A stretch of 11,723 nucleotides of DNA, from assembly GCA_024196135.1 (NCBI GenBank), contig JAMQCK010001131.1, positions 1 to 11,723 of the forward strand, written 5' to 3'. This DNA comes from Pleurotus ostreatus/Saccharomyces cerevisiae fusant (lineage: Eukaryota; Opisthokonta). The translations under genes were made by a program, and so were the position numbers. The notes under the pieces are model-generated. The model was not told the origin of the DNA. It did not search any database and saw only the letters and a list, made by a program, of their open reading frames with translations. Shown piece by piece: positions 1-7,629 of this stretch. How positions within the stretch are numbered: position 1 is the first letter of the stretch; every line of letters begins with the position of its first letter.

Positions 1-92
1 GCTGGCGACCCTCTGGGCATCGACATGCGGTACTCGGGGTCGACGTCGCGGGATGTCGACTGGCGGGGCTGAGGCGGCTGCTGCGCAAGCAT
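1..92 (-). CDS. Partial gene, N-terminal 30 codons (function unknown)
   Basis: Read on the minus strand, an ATG at 92-90 opens a frame that stays open to the window edge. It encodes about 30 residues rich in Pro, Gln, Ser and Arg, a low-complexity and probably disordered N-terminus. The start has a favourable context, with G at -3. Upstream on the same strand is a pyrimidine-rich stretch (about 105-130) that would suit a fungal 5' leader. No domain is visible because the rest lies outside the window. The short length means the open frame could be chance; the composition and start context are the only support. It would be transcribed leftward, in the same direction as the F-box gene at 789-2262. 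Confidence 0.4.
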   Translation of the reverse strand, partial: MLAQQPPQPRQSTSRDVDPEYRMSMPRGSP

Positions 93-788
93 CACGGGTA
101 AAGTGAGCGCGGATATCAAGAAGAAAAAGGGTGTATAACGTGTGTGGTGTCGGTCGCCGTCTGGTCCGTCAGCTGGCTCGGGACGCCAGCGCCGTGCTCG
201 TCGTCGTGGCCGTCGTCGGGAATGCGCGGTTGGCGGTTGACGTCGTTGTGAAGACAGGCACCGACGCCACATATTCTCGGCAGCCCTGAGGTTCACACGC
301 CTTTGTCATGTTCGCGCTTTTTCTTCTAAAAGTAGCTTCGAGCAAACCTGTGCCATCCAGAACGGCCATTTCGCCTGGTGAATGTTCGCAGCAAGGGACA
401 GGGAACGTCTATCACCTCCATCAGAGCCTGCTTATCGCTCGGTATGCTGTAGCGCGGCGCGAGAAGGCCGTGAATAGTGTGAGCACGTCGAAATCGAAGT
501 TCGGTGAATTGCTTCCTCTATACACAATTTCAGCGGCCTCAAAGGCGCGTAATTACGCCCGCATAACAGCGTTCAGGTTGATCAATTCCGCGAACATGTA
601 CGTCCGTAATCCCCTCTTGACAAACCCTCCGTGTATCATCATATTTGTGGCACCAAGTAGGCGACAGTCTAGAAGACGAGGGTGAGCGAGCTAGCGGAAC
701 CGTGAGGGCAATTGGCACTCACAGTACTTTTACAGAGGGTGTTGGATCGGAAAGCTGGTGATGTCGACTATAGAGCGCACATCTGCCT
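93..788. other. Intergenic region without a supported gene
   Basis: About 700 bp between the left-edge gene start and the 3' end of the minus-strand F-box gene. It should hold the promoter of the left gene (near 93-300) and the 3' untranslated region of the F-box gene (just left of 789). Open frames exist on both strands (for example 308-685 plus and 169-369 minus), but their translations show no domain, no convincing splice sites and no fungal codon bias. Nothing repeated or RNA-like was seen. Confidence 0.5.
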
Positions 789-2262
789 TCAAAAATCCAA
801 GATCCCTCGTATGCGGCTGACATCTGCGTTCGTAACGTGCTTGCAGAGGTCCGCTTCTACTCTCTGCAACGTCCCGCCAGAGCGCATAGACCTCCCGCGC
901 GCCAGGCCGGTTAGGCTCGAGCCAGCAACATTCTCGCAGTTATACACCCGCAGAGAGGTCAGGTTCGGCGCCAACGTCCTATCCTGTGCCAAAGCGTCCA
1001 CGACGCCGTTGGTGACCAGGAGATCCCCGAGGCCCAGCTCGATGAGCCCAGGCAATTTACGGAGAGCATCGCACAGCGCTCCCTTCGAGATCGGCGCCTC
1101 ATTGAGGTCGAGGATGCGCAGCGACGGCGTCCGCTCGGCGAAGCGGACGAACTCGGTCCCAAAGTGCTTCATTAAGCCGCTCATCACCAGCTCCGCATCG
1201 AGGTAGCAGTGCATCTTGAGGGTATGCAGCGCGGGCAGTCGCAGCTGCTGCAGCGCGAAGGCAATCCCATCCCAGCGCTGGATGCCGATATCCAGGTACT
1301 CGAGCGCGGGCAGCGAGGCGGGCAGCGCATCTGCTGGTAGCGGGCCACCATAATCCCACCTTGCACGGCTGAAGTCGGACCAGGTAGCGGATGCCATGCC
1401 CGGCTTGATGATATGCGTGGAATGTCGGTAGGGAATACGCTTGTCGGTTGCGCGCAGCTCCTTTAGGCGCGGGCAACGAGTCAGGACTTTGACCAGGAAT
1501 TCCATGTTCATCATCTTCTCGTGCAGAGTGAGGGCCTCGAGCTTCTCGCGATTGACTCCAGGAGGGGGGATGAGACCTTCCAGATGGAAAGAGCGGACGA
1601 CGGCAGCGTTGCCGAACATCACGCTCTCTAGTCCTCCCGCGATTCTACGGTTGTCGGTTTGTTCATGGAGGATCCAGGCAGTAAAGTATACGTCAACTTG
1701 AGGTGGGTCGGGCAACCCAGCCAAGCGCTGCAACACGGTGCTGAGCATTCCGAGAGATAGATCAGGACTTTCTCCGGACACCGAGATGACTCGTAGGCGA
1801 GAGCCATGCTGCAATTACCCTTCAGTTCGAGAACGGTCACTGGCTGCACCCCGAAGAACGCACCTTCTGAAACTCTGGCACGACCATCCCTATGCGCAGA
1901 GCACGACTGGGCAGATCGCAGAACTCAATATGAAGTTCGAATGGATTGTCTCCCATGCGTTGCAACCATAGGTCGAGAGGTCGAGCAGGCCTCAATAGAG
2001 GTAAATCGACGTCATCGTCTGCACCTTCGCCTGCAGTAGCCGGAGGCGGGAGCCCATTCGTGGGATCGTTGAAAGTGACCGGGGCCAGGTGCACGCACGT
2101 CCACGCCTGAGGTAGGGAGAGCACGATGGCTCGCAGCCTATGGCAGGTCTCGCTCAGCACCCAAGGTATGCCCATGTCGACGGCGACAGCGAACAGAACG
2201 ATAGCTGTGATAGTCTCCGTAGGGAGAGACATGAGGGTTGTGTTCTCCGCCATGTCTGCCAT
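789..2262 (-). CDS. F-box protein with LRR-like C-terminal region
   Basis: Predicted 472-aa protein from two exons: 2262-1864 (133 codons) and 1808-789 (339 codons plus TGA). The 55-nt intron 1863-1809 has donor GTGCGT and acceptor TGCAG, is phase 0 and removes an in-frame stop. An F-box lies near residues 10-55, opening with LPTE and followed by the usual hydrophobic/Cys-His pattern (SETCHRLRAIVLSLPQAW). Around residue 100 it has the segment LDLWLQRMGDNPFELHI, a pattern familiar from Agaricomycete F-box proteins. From about residue 300 to 440 there are repeats of the form LPALxxLxL, PSLRILDL and LPGLIELGL, which suggest leucine-rich repeats. The start at 2262 has G at -3; a second Met is at codon 4. 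By family, it should be a substrate receptor of an SCF ubiquitin ligase; the substrate is unknown. It is clearly different from the three F-box genes at the right end. It diverges from the oxidoreductase gene at 2722. Confidence 0.85.
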
Positions 2263-2306
2263 CTCGGAAATTTTTGGCTGTGAAGGTCGAAGACAGGCCG
2301 CGTACT

Positions 2307-2340
2307 TCGCGCATCGCGCGCCTGGCGCGCTAATCGCGCA
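2307..2340. repeat. CG-rich palindrome flanked by TCGCGC heptamers
   Basis: A perfect inverted repeat, GCGCGCC-T-GGCGCGC, occupies 2316-2330 (7-bp arms, 1-nt spacer). The heptamer TCGCGCA occurs at 2307-2313 and 2334-2340, with TCGCGCG at 2314-2320 directly after the first. The cluster lies 45-78 bp upstream of the F-box start codon at 2262, inside a divergent promoter. A protein-binding site is an inference; no named factor is claimed. Confidence 0.4.
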
Positions 2341-2638
2341 GGGCGCATCCTTGTTCCCAATGGGGCTGAGGTGACATCAGTGATTGATTACCCCACACTG
2401 ACAGGGGCACCGCAGGTCATGTCGTTCTCGTCGTCCATCTCGATGAGCAAGCTGTTAGCTGACCGCCATGAGTCCAGGCTCCTCCTTCACAGAGTCAGCA
2501 AGAAAGGAGGAATGAGTTCCGAATCCTATTGCTTTAGCACGGTGCCGTCTAACCGAAGCCATCAATCTGACGTACGGGCGCTTACGCTAAGAACGCGCGC
2601 CCTGCAGACGCCTTGGTCATCGTCGTGGGTCGCGTAGG

Positions 2639-2646
2639 CATAAAAA
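2639..2646 (+). promoter_or_regulatory. TATA-like element of the FSP1-like gene
   Basis: The sequence CATAAAAA lies 83 bp before the ATG at 2722. It is followed by a C/T-rich stretch with CA dinucleotides that could be start sites, which would leave a 5' leader of roughly 50 nt. The position suits a fungal TATA box, but no transcript data are available. Confidence 0.45.
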
Positions 2647-2721
2647 CCTGGAAGCGACGCCCCTTGCATCCACAATACCCGTCTCTGCTCCAACAGTCTC
2701 TCCAGCCTACCACCCTCCACC

Positions 2722-4001
2722 ATGTCTGACAAGAAGACCGACCAGAAGAAGAAGACCGTCGTGATCGTCGGTTCTGGTGTTGGCTCTCAGGTCGCCACCG
2801 GGCTCGTCAAGACGCTCGACCCCTCGCGCTACTCCATCGTCCTCATCAACCCCCGCCCCTTCCACATCCTCCTCCCCGCGACCGTGCGCATGCTCACCAC
2901 CTCCACGGACGAGCTCGAGAAGACGGCGCTCGTACCGCTCGACAAGCTCTTCCCGCCGAACGGAGTTGGCTCCGTGAAGCAGGGCAAGGTCGTCGGAGTC
3001 GAGGCGGACAAGAAGGAGGTCGTGCTCGCGGACGGCGAGCGCGTTGCGTACGATGTGCTCGTGCTCGGGACAGGTTCCGTCTGGCCGGAGGAGTTCAACT
3101 TCCCGGAGGAGCCGGACCGTATCCCCGACCACCTTGCGCATTGGCGCGGCCAGATCAAGGACGCGAAGAGCGTCACGATTGTTGGTGGTGGCGCGGTGGG
3201 CGTCGAGTTCGCGGGCGAGATCAAGGAGTTCTACCCTGTAAGTATGCTTTTCCTTAATGTGCGACTGGCTTTGCCTGACCCGCGCCACAGAAGACGAAGG
3301 TCACCATCGTGCACGGGCAGGAGGCCCTGCTCAACTCGACCTACCCGACCAAGTTCCGCAAGGCCTTCGAGTCGCGGTTGAAGGCGAAGGGTGTCGAGAT
3401 CATCTACAACGACTACATCGAGAACATCCCCTCCGGCCCCGTCACCTCCGTCACCACCAAGAAGGGCAAGACGATTGAGACTGACCTCGTCGTACGTGCC
3501 ACCCTTCACGCTCTCATACATTCCCTTTCTCACCCACCCTACCAGATCCCCGCCTTCGGTGCCAAGCCAAACACCTCCTTCCTCCCCGCCGACTTTTTGA
3601 ACCTGGCAAACTACGTCAAGGTCCGCCCTACCCTCCAAACCGCCGCGCACGACGACATCTTCGCCGCGGGCGACATCATCGACTGGGCGGAGCAGAAGCA
3701 GGCGGCGAAGAACGCCGGACACGCCGCGGTCGTCGCGAAGAACGTGAAGGCTGTGCTCGAGGGCCGCAAGCCGACCGCGGTGTACAAGGGCAGCTACGAG
3801 ATTATTCTCGTCACGGTTGGGAAGGTGTGTAGTATTCCTATGTGCATCGTCGAGCATAGTAACTGATCACTGATATAGACCGGCGGCGCTGCCTACTTCG
3901 GCGTCCTTTGGGGTCTCGTCTTCGGTGACTGGTTTGCGCGCATGCTCAAGAGCAAGGACTTGATGGTTCCCATGTCTCGCGGTTTCTACAACTACAAGTA
4001 A
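2722..4001 (+). CDS. FSP1/AIFM2-like FAD-dependent NAD(P)H oxidoreductase
   Basis: Predicted 372-aa flavoprotein, close to human AIFM2 in length. Exons: 2722-3237, 3291-3491, 3546-3824, 3879-4001 (TAA). Introns of 53, 54 and 54 nt are all phase 0, with donors GTAAGT, GTACGT and GTGTGT and acceptors CAG, CAG and TAG. Two dinucleotide-binding folds are visible: the FAD site near residues 13-22 (VVIVGSGVGS) and the NAD(P)H site at 151-160 (VTIVGGGAVG, followed by EFAGE). A C-terminal FAD motif, IFAAGD, is at 277-282. The family oxidises NAD(P)H and passes electrons to quinones; some members sit on mitochondria or lipid droplets. The N-terminus is MSDKK with no Gly2, so the N-myristoylation used by human FSP1 is absent; no signal peptide is seen. 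The C-terminal segment from residue 333 (GGAAYFGVLWGLVFGDW) is hydrophobic and might touch a membrane. The predicted protein contains no cysteine. It is convergent with the quinone reductase at 4402-5779. Confidence 0.9.
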
Positions 4002-4401
4002 TTTATTCATGCTTCGTGGTACCTCATCTTTCTCGTGGCTCGCGGTTTCTCCACAGGTTTTCCTGTAGCACATTCCTTGTTTTCTTTTGGTCTCCCTCTG
4101 TATGGACATCTACTGTTGTCTAGATCTTGTTATCCTAATTGATACCATTCTGTGAACCTGGATATATGGACGAGCTGAAGCATCAACTTCAACTGTGACT
4201 GTCACGATGCCGGGTCACACGAATATCGTTCAACTTCGGAACCTGCAAGCAAATGAACAAAATCGTTGGCAGACCTGCCGCATCCCATGCTTGAAAGGAC
4301 TCTGCTTCCAAGCCCCGTATCCGTCTGACCTGCTACTATATTGCATAATGATACATTTCCTCTTGTACATTCCTCGCCAGCACCACTACCACCCCTCCCA
4401 C
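4002..4401. other. Convergent 3' region
   Basis: These 400 bp lie between two tail-to-tail stop codons and should hold both 3' untranslated regions. The sequence is less GC-rich than the flanking genes, with T-rich runs (4010-4110) after the oxidoreductase stop. No canonical AATAAA signal was seen close to either stop. Open frames overlapping this stretch (4195-4614 plus, 4202-4405 minus) have no recognisable content. Confidence 0.55.
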
Positions 4402-5779
4402 TCACGCCCCGATCTTGATCAACAACTTCCCCGTCGTCTTCCCCGTCGTCAGCTCCGTCTGCGCCTCGCGGACGCCCTCCGAGCTAAATGGATACTCCTT
4501 GAAGATGTTGATCTTGAGGACGCCCTTCTGGACGTAGTCCCAGACCTTGTTAGTGTAGTAGAGCTTCTCTTCGGGCGTGAAGACGTAGTTGTTCATGCTG
4601 GGAGGGGAGGGTGAGCAATGAGAGAAGGAGAAAATGAGAGGGCGGAGACGGAAGGCTCAGTAGGGAGGGTAAGCAAGACTTACGTGGGGCGGAGAAGCTT
4701 GATGTTCTTTGCGGCGAGGCGGAGGGGAGAGACGGGCGGGATAGCGCCAGAGGCGTTGCCCACGCCGACCAAAGTACCCTTCCGGCGAAGTGCAGCGAGG
4801 GATGTCTCGAAGCTGCAACACGATGAGAAAAGCCCTTTGAAGGCAAGTTCCACACTCACGTATCCTTCCCAACACCATCGAACACCGCATGCACGCCCTC
4901 CCCATTCGTGATCTCCAGTACCCGCTGCAGCGTATCCTCGCTCTTGTACAAAATCATATGGTCCGCGCCATGCTCCTTCGCAATCGCCGCCTTCGCCGCC
5001 GTCGACGTCGTCCCGATGACCGTCGCGCCCAGGTGCTTGATCAGCTGTACCAGGAGCAGGCCGAGGCCGCCCGCGGCGGTGTGCACGAGGACGATGTCGC
5101 CCTTCTGCACGGGGTAGGCCTCCTCGACGAAGGAGACGGCGGTGAGGGCTTGGAGGAGGGCGGCGGCGGCGAGCCGGGTGTCGACGCTCTCGGGAACGGG
5201 GTAGGCGTTGATCCAGGGGATAGAAATGTAGGTGGCGTGCGCGCCGAGGGCGTCCTGGGTTGTGGGATTAGTGGGTTGTAAGGGCAAGCGGGAGGGAAAG
5301 CGAGAGAGGAGACGTACTGTGCCAATCTTGCTACCGACGGCGAAGTTGAACTTCTTGAAGGCGGGATCGTTAAGGACCTTCTCGTCGGTGGGGAGTTGGA
5401 CGATGGTCCCTGTGGCCTCCTTCCCAATGGGGGCGGGGAAGGACTTGAGCGGGTAGAGACCTTGGCTGAGTGGTTTATCGTGAGACCACGGCGCGAGTGA
5501 CGATGTTGATATACTCACCGGAAGTAGGTATCGATGAAGTTGACACCTCCCCACTCAACCTGGTTCCATCTGTGAGCGCGATCGTCGGGGGACGAGGGAA
5601 CACTACACGCACCTTCACCACAATATGGTTGGGCTCGACCTTGGGGAACGGCAGCGTGACCTTCTCCAGTAGCTCAATACCTCCCGTCTACACATTTCCA
5701 TGAGTACACTCCCCTATCTCCCCCCTCATCACCTCACCTTCGGGATAGCGATAGTCTCGATAGTCTCGGGGAGCGTCAT
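4402..5779 (-). CDS. Zeta-crystallin-type NADPH:quinone oxidoreductase
   Basis: Predicted 341-aa cytosolic enzyme of the medium-chain dehydrogenase/reductase superfamily, similar in length to yeast Zta1 and bacterial Qor. Exons on the minus strand: 5779-5738, 5687-5613, 5559-5519, 5465-5318, 5254-4860, 4812-4684, 4597-4402 (TGA). The six introns are 50, 53, 53, 63, 47 and 86 nt. Family marks seen: the opening PETIETIAIPKTGGIE, the substrate-side VEWGGVNFIDTYFRQGLYP (about 40-58), the PIGKEATG segment (about 64-71), the nucleotide-binding HTAAGGLG (160-167), and FDGVGKDTF followed by LVGVGNASG. There is no cysteine, so neither the catalytic nor the structural zinc site of alcohol dehydrogenases can exist, as expected for this zinc-free group. 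The family reduces quinones and some alkenals with NADPH and protects against oxidative stress. The first exon has only 14 codons; the start has GCC before ATG. Its neighbour upstream on the same strand is the 311-aa gene. Confidence 0.92.
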
Positions 5780-6157
5780 GGCGGTCGAGTACAGGCGAAT
5801 GCGCGTCGTGAAGCGGGGTGCGGAACGTGGGAGGGCAGCGAGCGCGGTTCTTATGGGGCGGCTTCCTCTGAGTAAGCTCATGCGTTGCTGACAAGCTCGT
5901 CGTGCACCGTGACCTGTCTGCGAAGGTCGTCGACGCTAAGTATGGCGACATTGACGCGCGCGCGGATCGCGGTCCGTCAAGCCGCGATGCCGGCGCGATC
6001 GGCGCGTGCCGCCGCGTCCCTTGTCCTTAACCACCACAGCCGCGACTGTCTGCCTCTTGCTTGCTCTTACCTTTCCATTCAGCCTGCAAATGCACACCAT
6101 GTTTTCTCTACGAAGTTACTTGCTTCTCTCGTCATGATGCCAGCTACTCTGCAACCT
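5780..6157. promoter_or_regulatory. Spacer with promoter of the quinone oxidoreductase gene
   Basis: These 378 bp lie between two minus-strand genes. They should contain the 3' end of the 311-aa gene's transcript (right part) and the promoter of the quinone reductase (left part). The middle, about 5945-6010, is very CpG-rich (runs of GCGCGCG). A weak TATA-like element, CATAAGAA on the minus strand, is at 5855-5848, 76 bp before the ATG. Open frames crossing it (5688-5951 minus, 5885-6445 plus) show no homology and are taken as chance. Confidence 0.45.
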
Positions 6158-7193
6158 CTACGCCGTGACCTTGGGCACAGGGAGCGCCCCAACGAAAGCA
6201 GAGATAGCCTGCTCCGCTTGCGCGTCCCCCATCCCCAACTCGTCGATAACGTGGTTGATCATCCAGAAGATGCAGCGGACTATGTGATAGTCGCGCTTCA
6301 GGTTACTGTTCGCGTAAATGCAGTCCGTTTCCTACGGGTAGGTCAGAACCAATTAGCCTTGGAGACTTCCACGACGCACTACATGAGACGCAAAGTATCC
6401 GCCCAAGGTGACGGGGTCCCGTACATTGTCAGCGTGCCAGATTGATTGCGCCTGCGGCCCGATAAGGAAGCGTGCTGGCCAGTGATCTTGGAACTTGGTA
6501 CGGAATTGCGACTGTGGCGAGCGGTGAGCGTTGGAGTCAGACGCGCGAGCAGTGAAAACTCACCAGACCCTTCGATTCAGCGGAGTCAGCCAAAAACTGG
6601 GCCAGCCCCGCTATGAATGTCATCCAGTAGCGTTTGGGTCTCGCACCGCGTGCCATGGCCACACCAGTCGTTCTGGGATCGAGGTGGAACATATCGCGCA
6701 GCTGACCGTAGCTGTGAGCGTTGAAAACCTGGTGCAGGTGTTTATAGTCCAGGCCTGCTCCGTTGAACCACGCTTCAATGAGCAGCTGGGTCCGGTTGTC
6801 GAGAAACGCATACGGAGACGATTTGGAGTGACCGTGTCGCGAATGGACTTGCTCAAAAACACGATAATAGGCCGCCCAGAACGTCGTCGCCAGAGTATAG
6901 AGACTCGTAGTGAATTCTCTCGCCTCGGGTGGGTATTCTTCGAAGAAGCTAGACTCAACAACCGCCTTCGAGAAATAAAGCCAGTCGTGGTTGAGCGCGA
7001 GGAGTTTTGGAGCGAGATGCACATTGATGTCGTGCCCGGGCTTGATTCCTGCATCTACCAACTTAGTGTACGCCTTCTTAAACCAATCCAGCCAAGCGAG
7101 GAAGACGGCGGCGTCGCGGAGAACGTTCGGGCTGCCAACGACCAAGCGGTTAGGAGGGAGTTTCGCGAGGTTCGGAACCAGGGCGCGCTGCAT
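6158..7193 (-). CDS. Conserved-looking protein of unknown function, 311 aa
   Basis: I do not recognise this family. Exons on the minus strand: 7193-6564 (210 codons), 6511-6380 (44 codons), 6331-6158 (57 codons plus TAG). Introns are 52 nt (donor GTGAGT, acceptor CACAG) and 48 nt (donor GTGCGT, acceptor GTAG, with a CTGAC branch-like site), both phase 0. The model keeps one frame through both junctions and passes an intronic stop, which supports it. The protein is rich in Trp, Tyr, Phe and His and looks mostly helical, without signal peptide, membrane segment or low-complexity stretch. Notable segments are FLAWLDWFKKAY, NHDWLYFSKAVVE, and MARGARPKRYW. Its two cysteines are both in the last exon (ETDCIYAN and VRCIFWMIN). 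The start at 7193 has A at -3 and sits 74 bp after a good TATA box. It is divergent from the first gene of the F-box array. Confidence 0.75.
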
Positions 7194-7260
7194 GTTGAGG
7201 CTCGAGGAGACTTCGAGTGAGAGGGAGAGGACGAGTTGATCACTGTGAAGCGGTGGACCT

Positions 7261-7267
7261 CTTTATA
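7261..7267 (-). promoter_or_regulatory. TATA box of the 311-aa gene
   Basis: Minus-strand sequence TATAAAG (within GCATATAAAGAGG), 74 bp before the ATG at 7193. This is the clearest TATA box in the window, and it independently supports the chosen start codon. Confidence 0.6.
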
Positions 7268-7527
7268 TGCCCGGGGATATGGCTTAAAAACGGGGCCTTA
7301 TGGTCGTTATCTGCATCGCAACAAATGCCCTCGCCGGCTAGTCGACGACATAGCGCACATTTGCCTATTACAGAGAGGCAGGCCCGACACAGTGCAATGT
7401 GATCGGCCGCGTTTGCTGGCCCGACTACGCTCTCCTTTGTCCAGAATAATGCTACCGCGGAGGCAAAGTTGGTTGGACATTGTTGGTCGGCTATCACCGA
7501 CGGAAGCGTTTGTCACTGACCGAGGTC

Positions 7528-7533
7528 CACGTG
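7528..7533. promoter_or_regulatory. CACGTG box, F-box copy 1
   Basis: Palindromic E-box/G-box core CACGTG, 102 bp before the start codon at 7630. The surrounding 16 bases, GGTCCACGTGCGCAAA, are identical to those in copy 2. CACGTG is the known core of bHLH factors such as Pho4 and Cbf1; which factor acts here is not known. Confidence 0.55.
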
Positions 7534-7629
7534 CGCAAATCCGGCCTGCCTCTTCCTTTCATCTAACTCTTGAGGTGGCCATCTGTCCGCGCGCCACGAT
7601 CGGGTTCACGACAGACTCGAGCGGCAGCC

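Larger units (their letters stand above)
2263..2721. promoter_or_regulatory. Divergent promoter region (F-box gene / FSP1-like gene)
   Basis: These 459 bp separate two divergent start codons and must contain both promoters. On the F-box side is a compact CG-rich cluster (2307-2340, listed separately). On the plus-strand side is a TATA-like element at 2639-2646 and a pyrimidine-rich, CCACC-type leader just before the ATG at 2722. An open frame at 2371-2637 (88 codons) has no recognisable content and is regarded as chance. Confidence 0.6.
7194..7629. promoter_or_regulatory. Divergent promoter region (311-aa gene / F-box array)
   Basis: These 436 bp separate the divergent starts at 7193 and 7630. 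The left part carries a TATA box for the minus-strand gene (7267-7261). The right part, from about 7488, is homologous to the promoters of the downstream F-box copies and carries the shared CACGTG site (7528-7533). Several open frames cross it on both strands, none with recognisable content. Confidence 0.6.

Noticed and set aside
308..685. 125-codon open frame on the plus strand
   Set aside because: No domain, no homolog recognised, no clear codon bias, and no promoter or splice signals that fit.
712..1206. Open frame on the plus strand opposite the F-box gene
   Set aside because: It is antisense to the LRR-like coding exon; the open frame follows from the GC-rich codon use of the real gene.
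2371..2637. 88-codon frame in the divergent promoter
   Set aside because: Ser-rich, no recognisable content, and it lies where two promoters must be.
2707..3857. Long minus-strand frames (193 and 208 codons) opposite the FSP1-like gene
   Set aside because: Their translations are rich in Arg, Asp, Glu and Val with no family match, as expected from the mirror of a C/G-ending codon set. The sense strand carries clear motifs.
5951..5980. Possible hairpin TTGACG...CGTCAA
   Set aside because: Only 6-bp arms with an 18-nt loop in a CpG-rich stretch; too weak to report as a feature.
6379..6384. Alternative donor GTAGTG three bases upstream in the 311-aa gene
   Set aside because: GTGCGT at 6379 is the more usual donor. 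Either choice keeps the frame and differs only by one Val.
5885..6445. 186-codon plus-strand frame
   Set aside because: It overlaps the antisense of the third exon of the 311-aa gene and a CpG-rich spacer; no homology was seen.
6531..7220. 229-codon plus-strand frame opposite the 311-aa gene
   Set aside because: Both strands are open, so this needed a choice. The minus strand was preferred because it has a TATA box, a good start context and two consistent introns that extend the frame; the plus strand has none of these.
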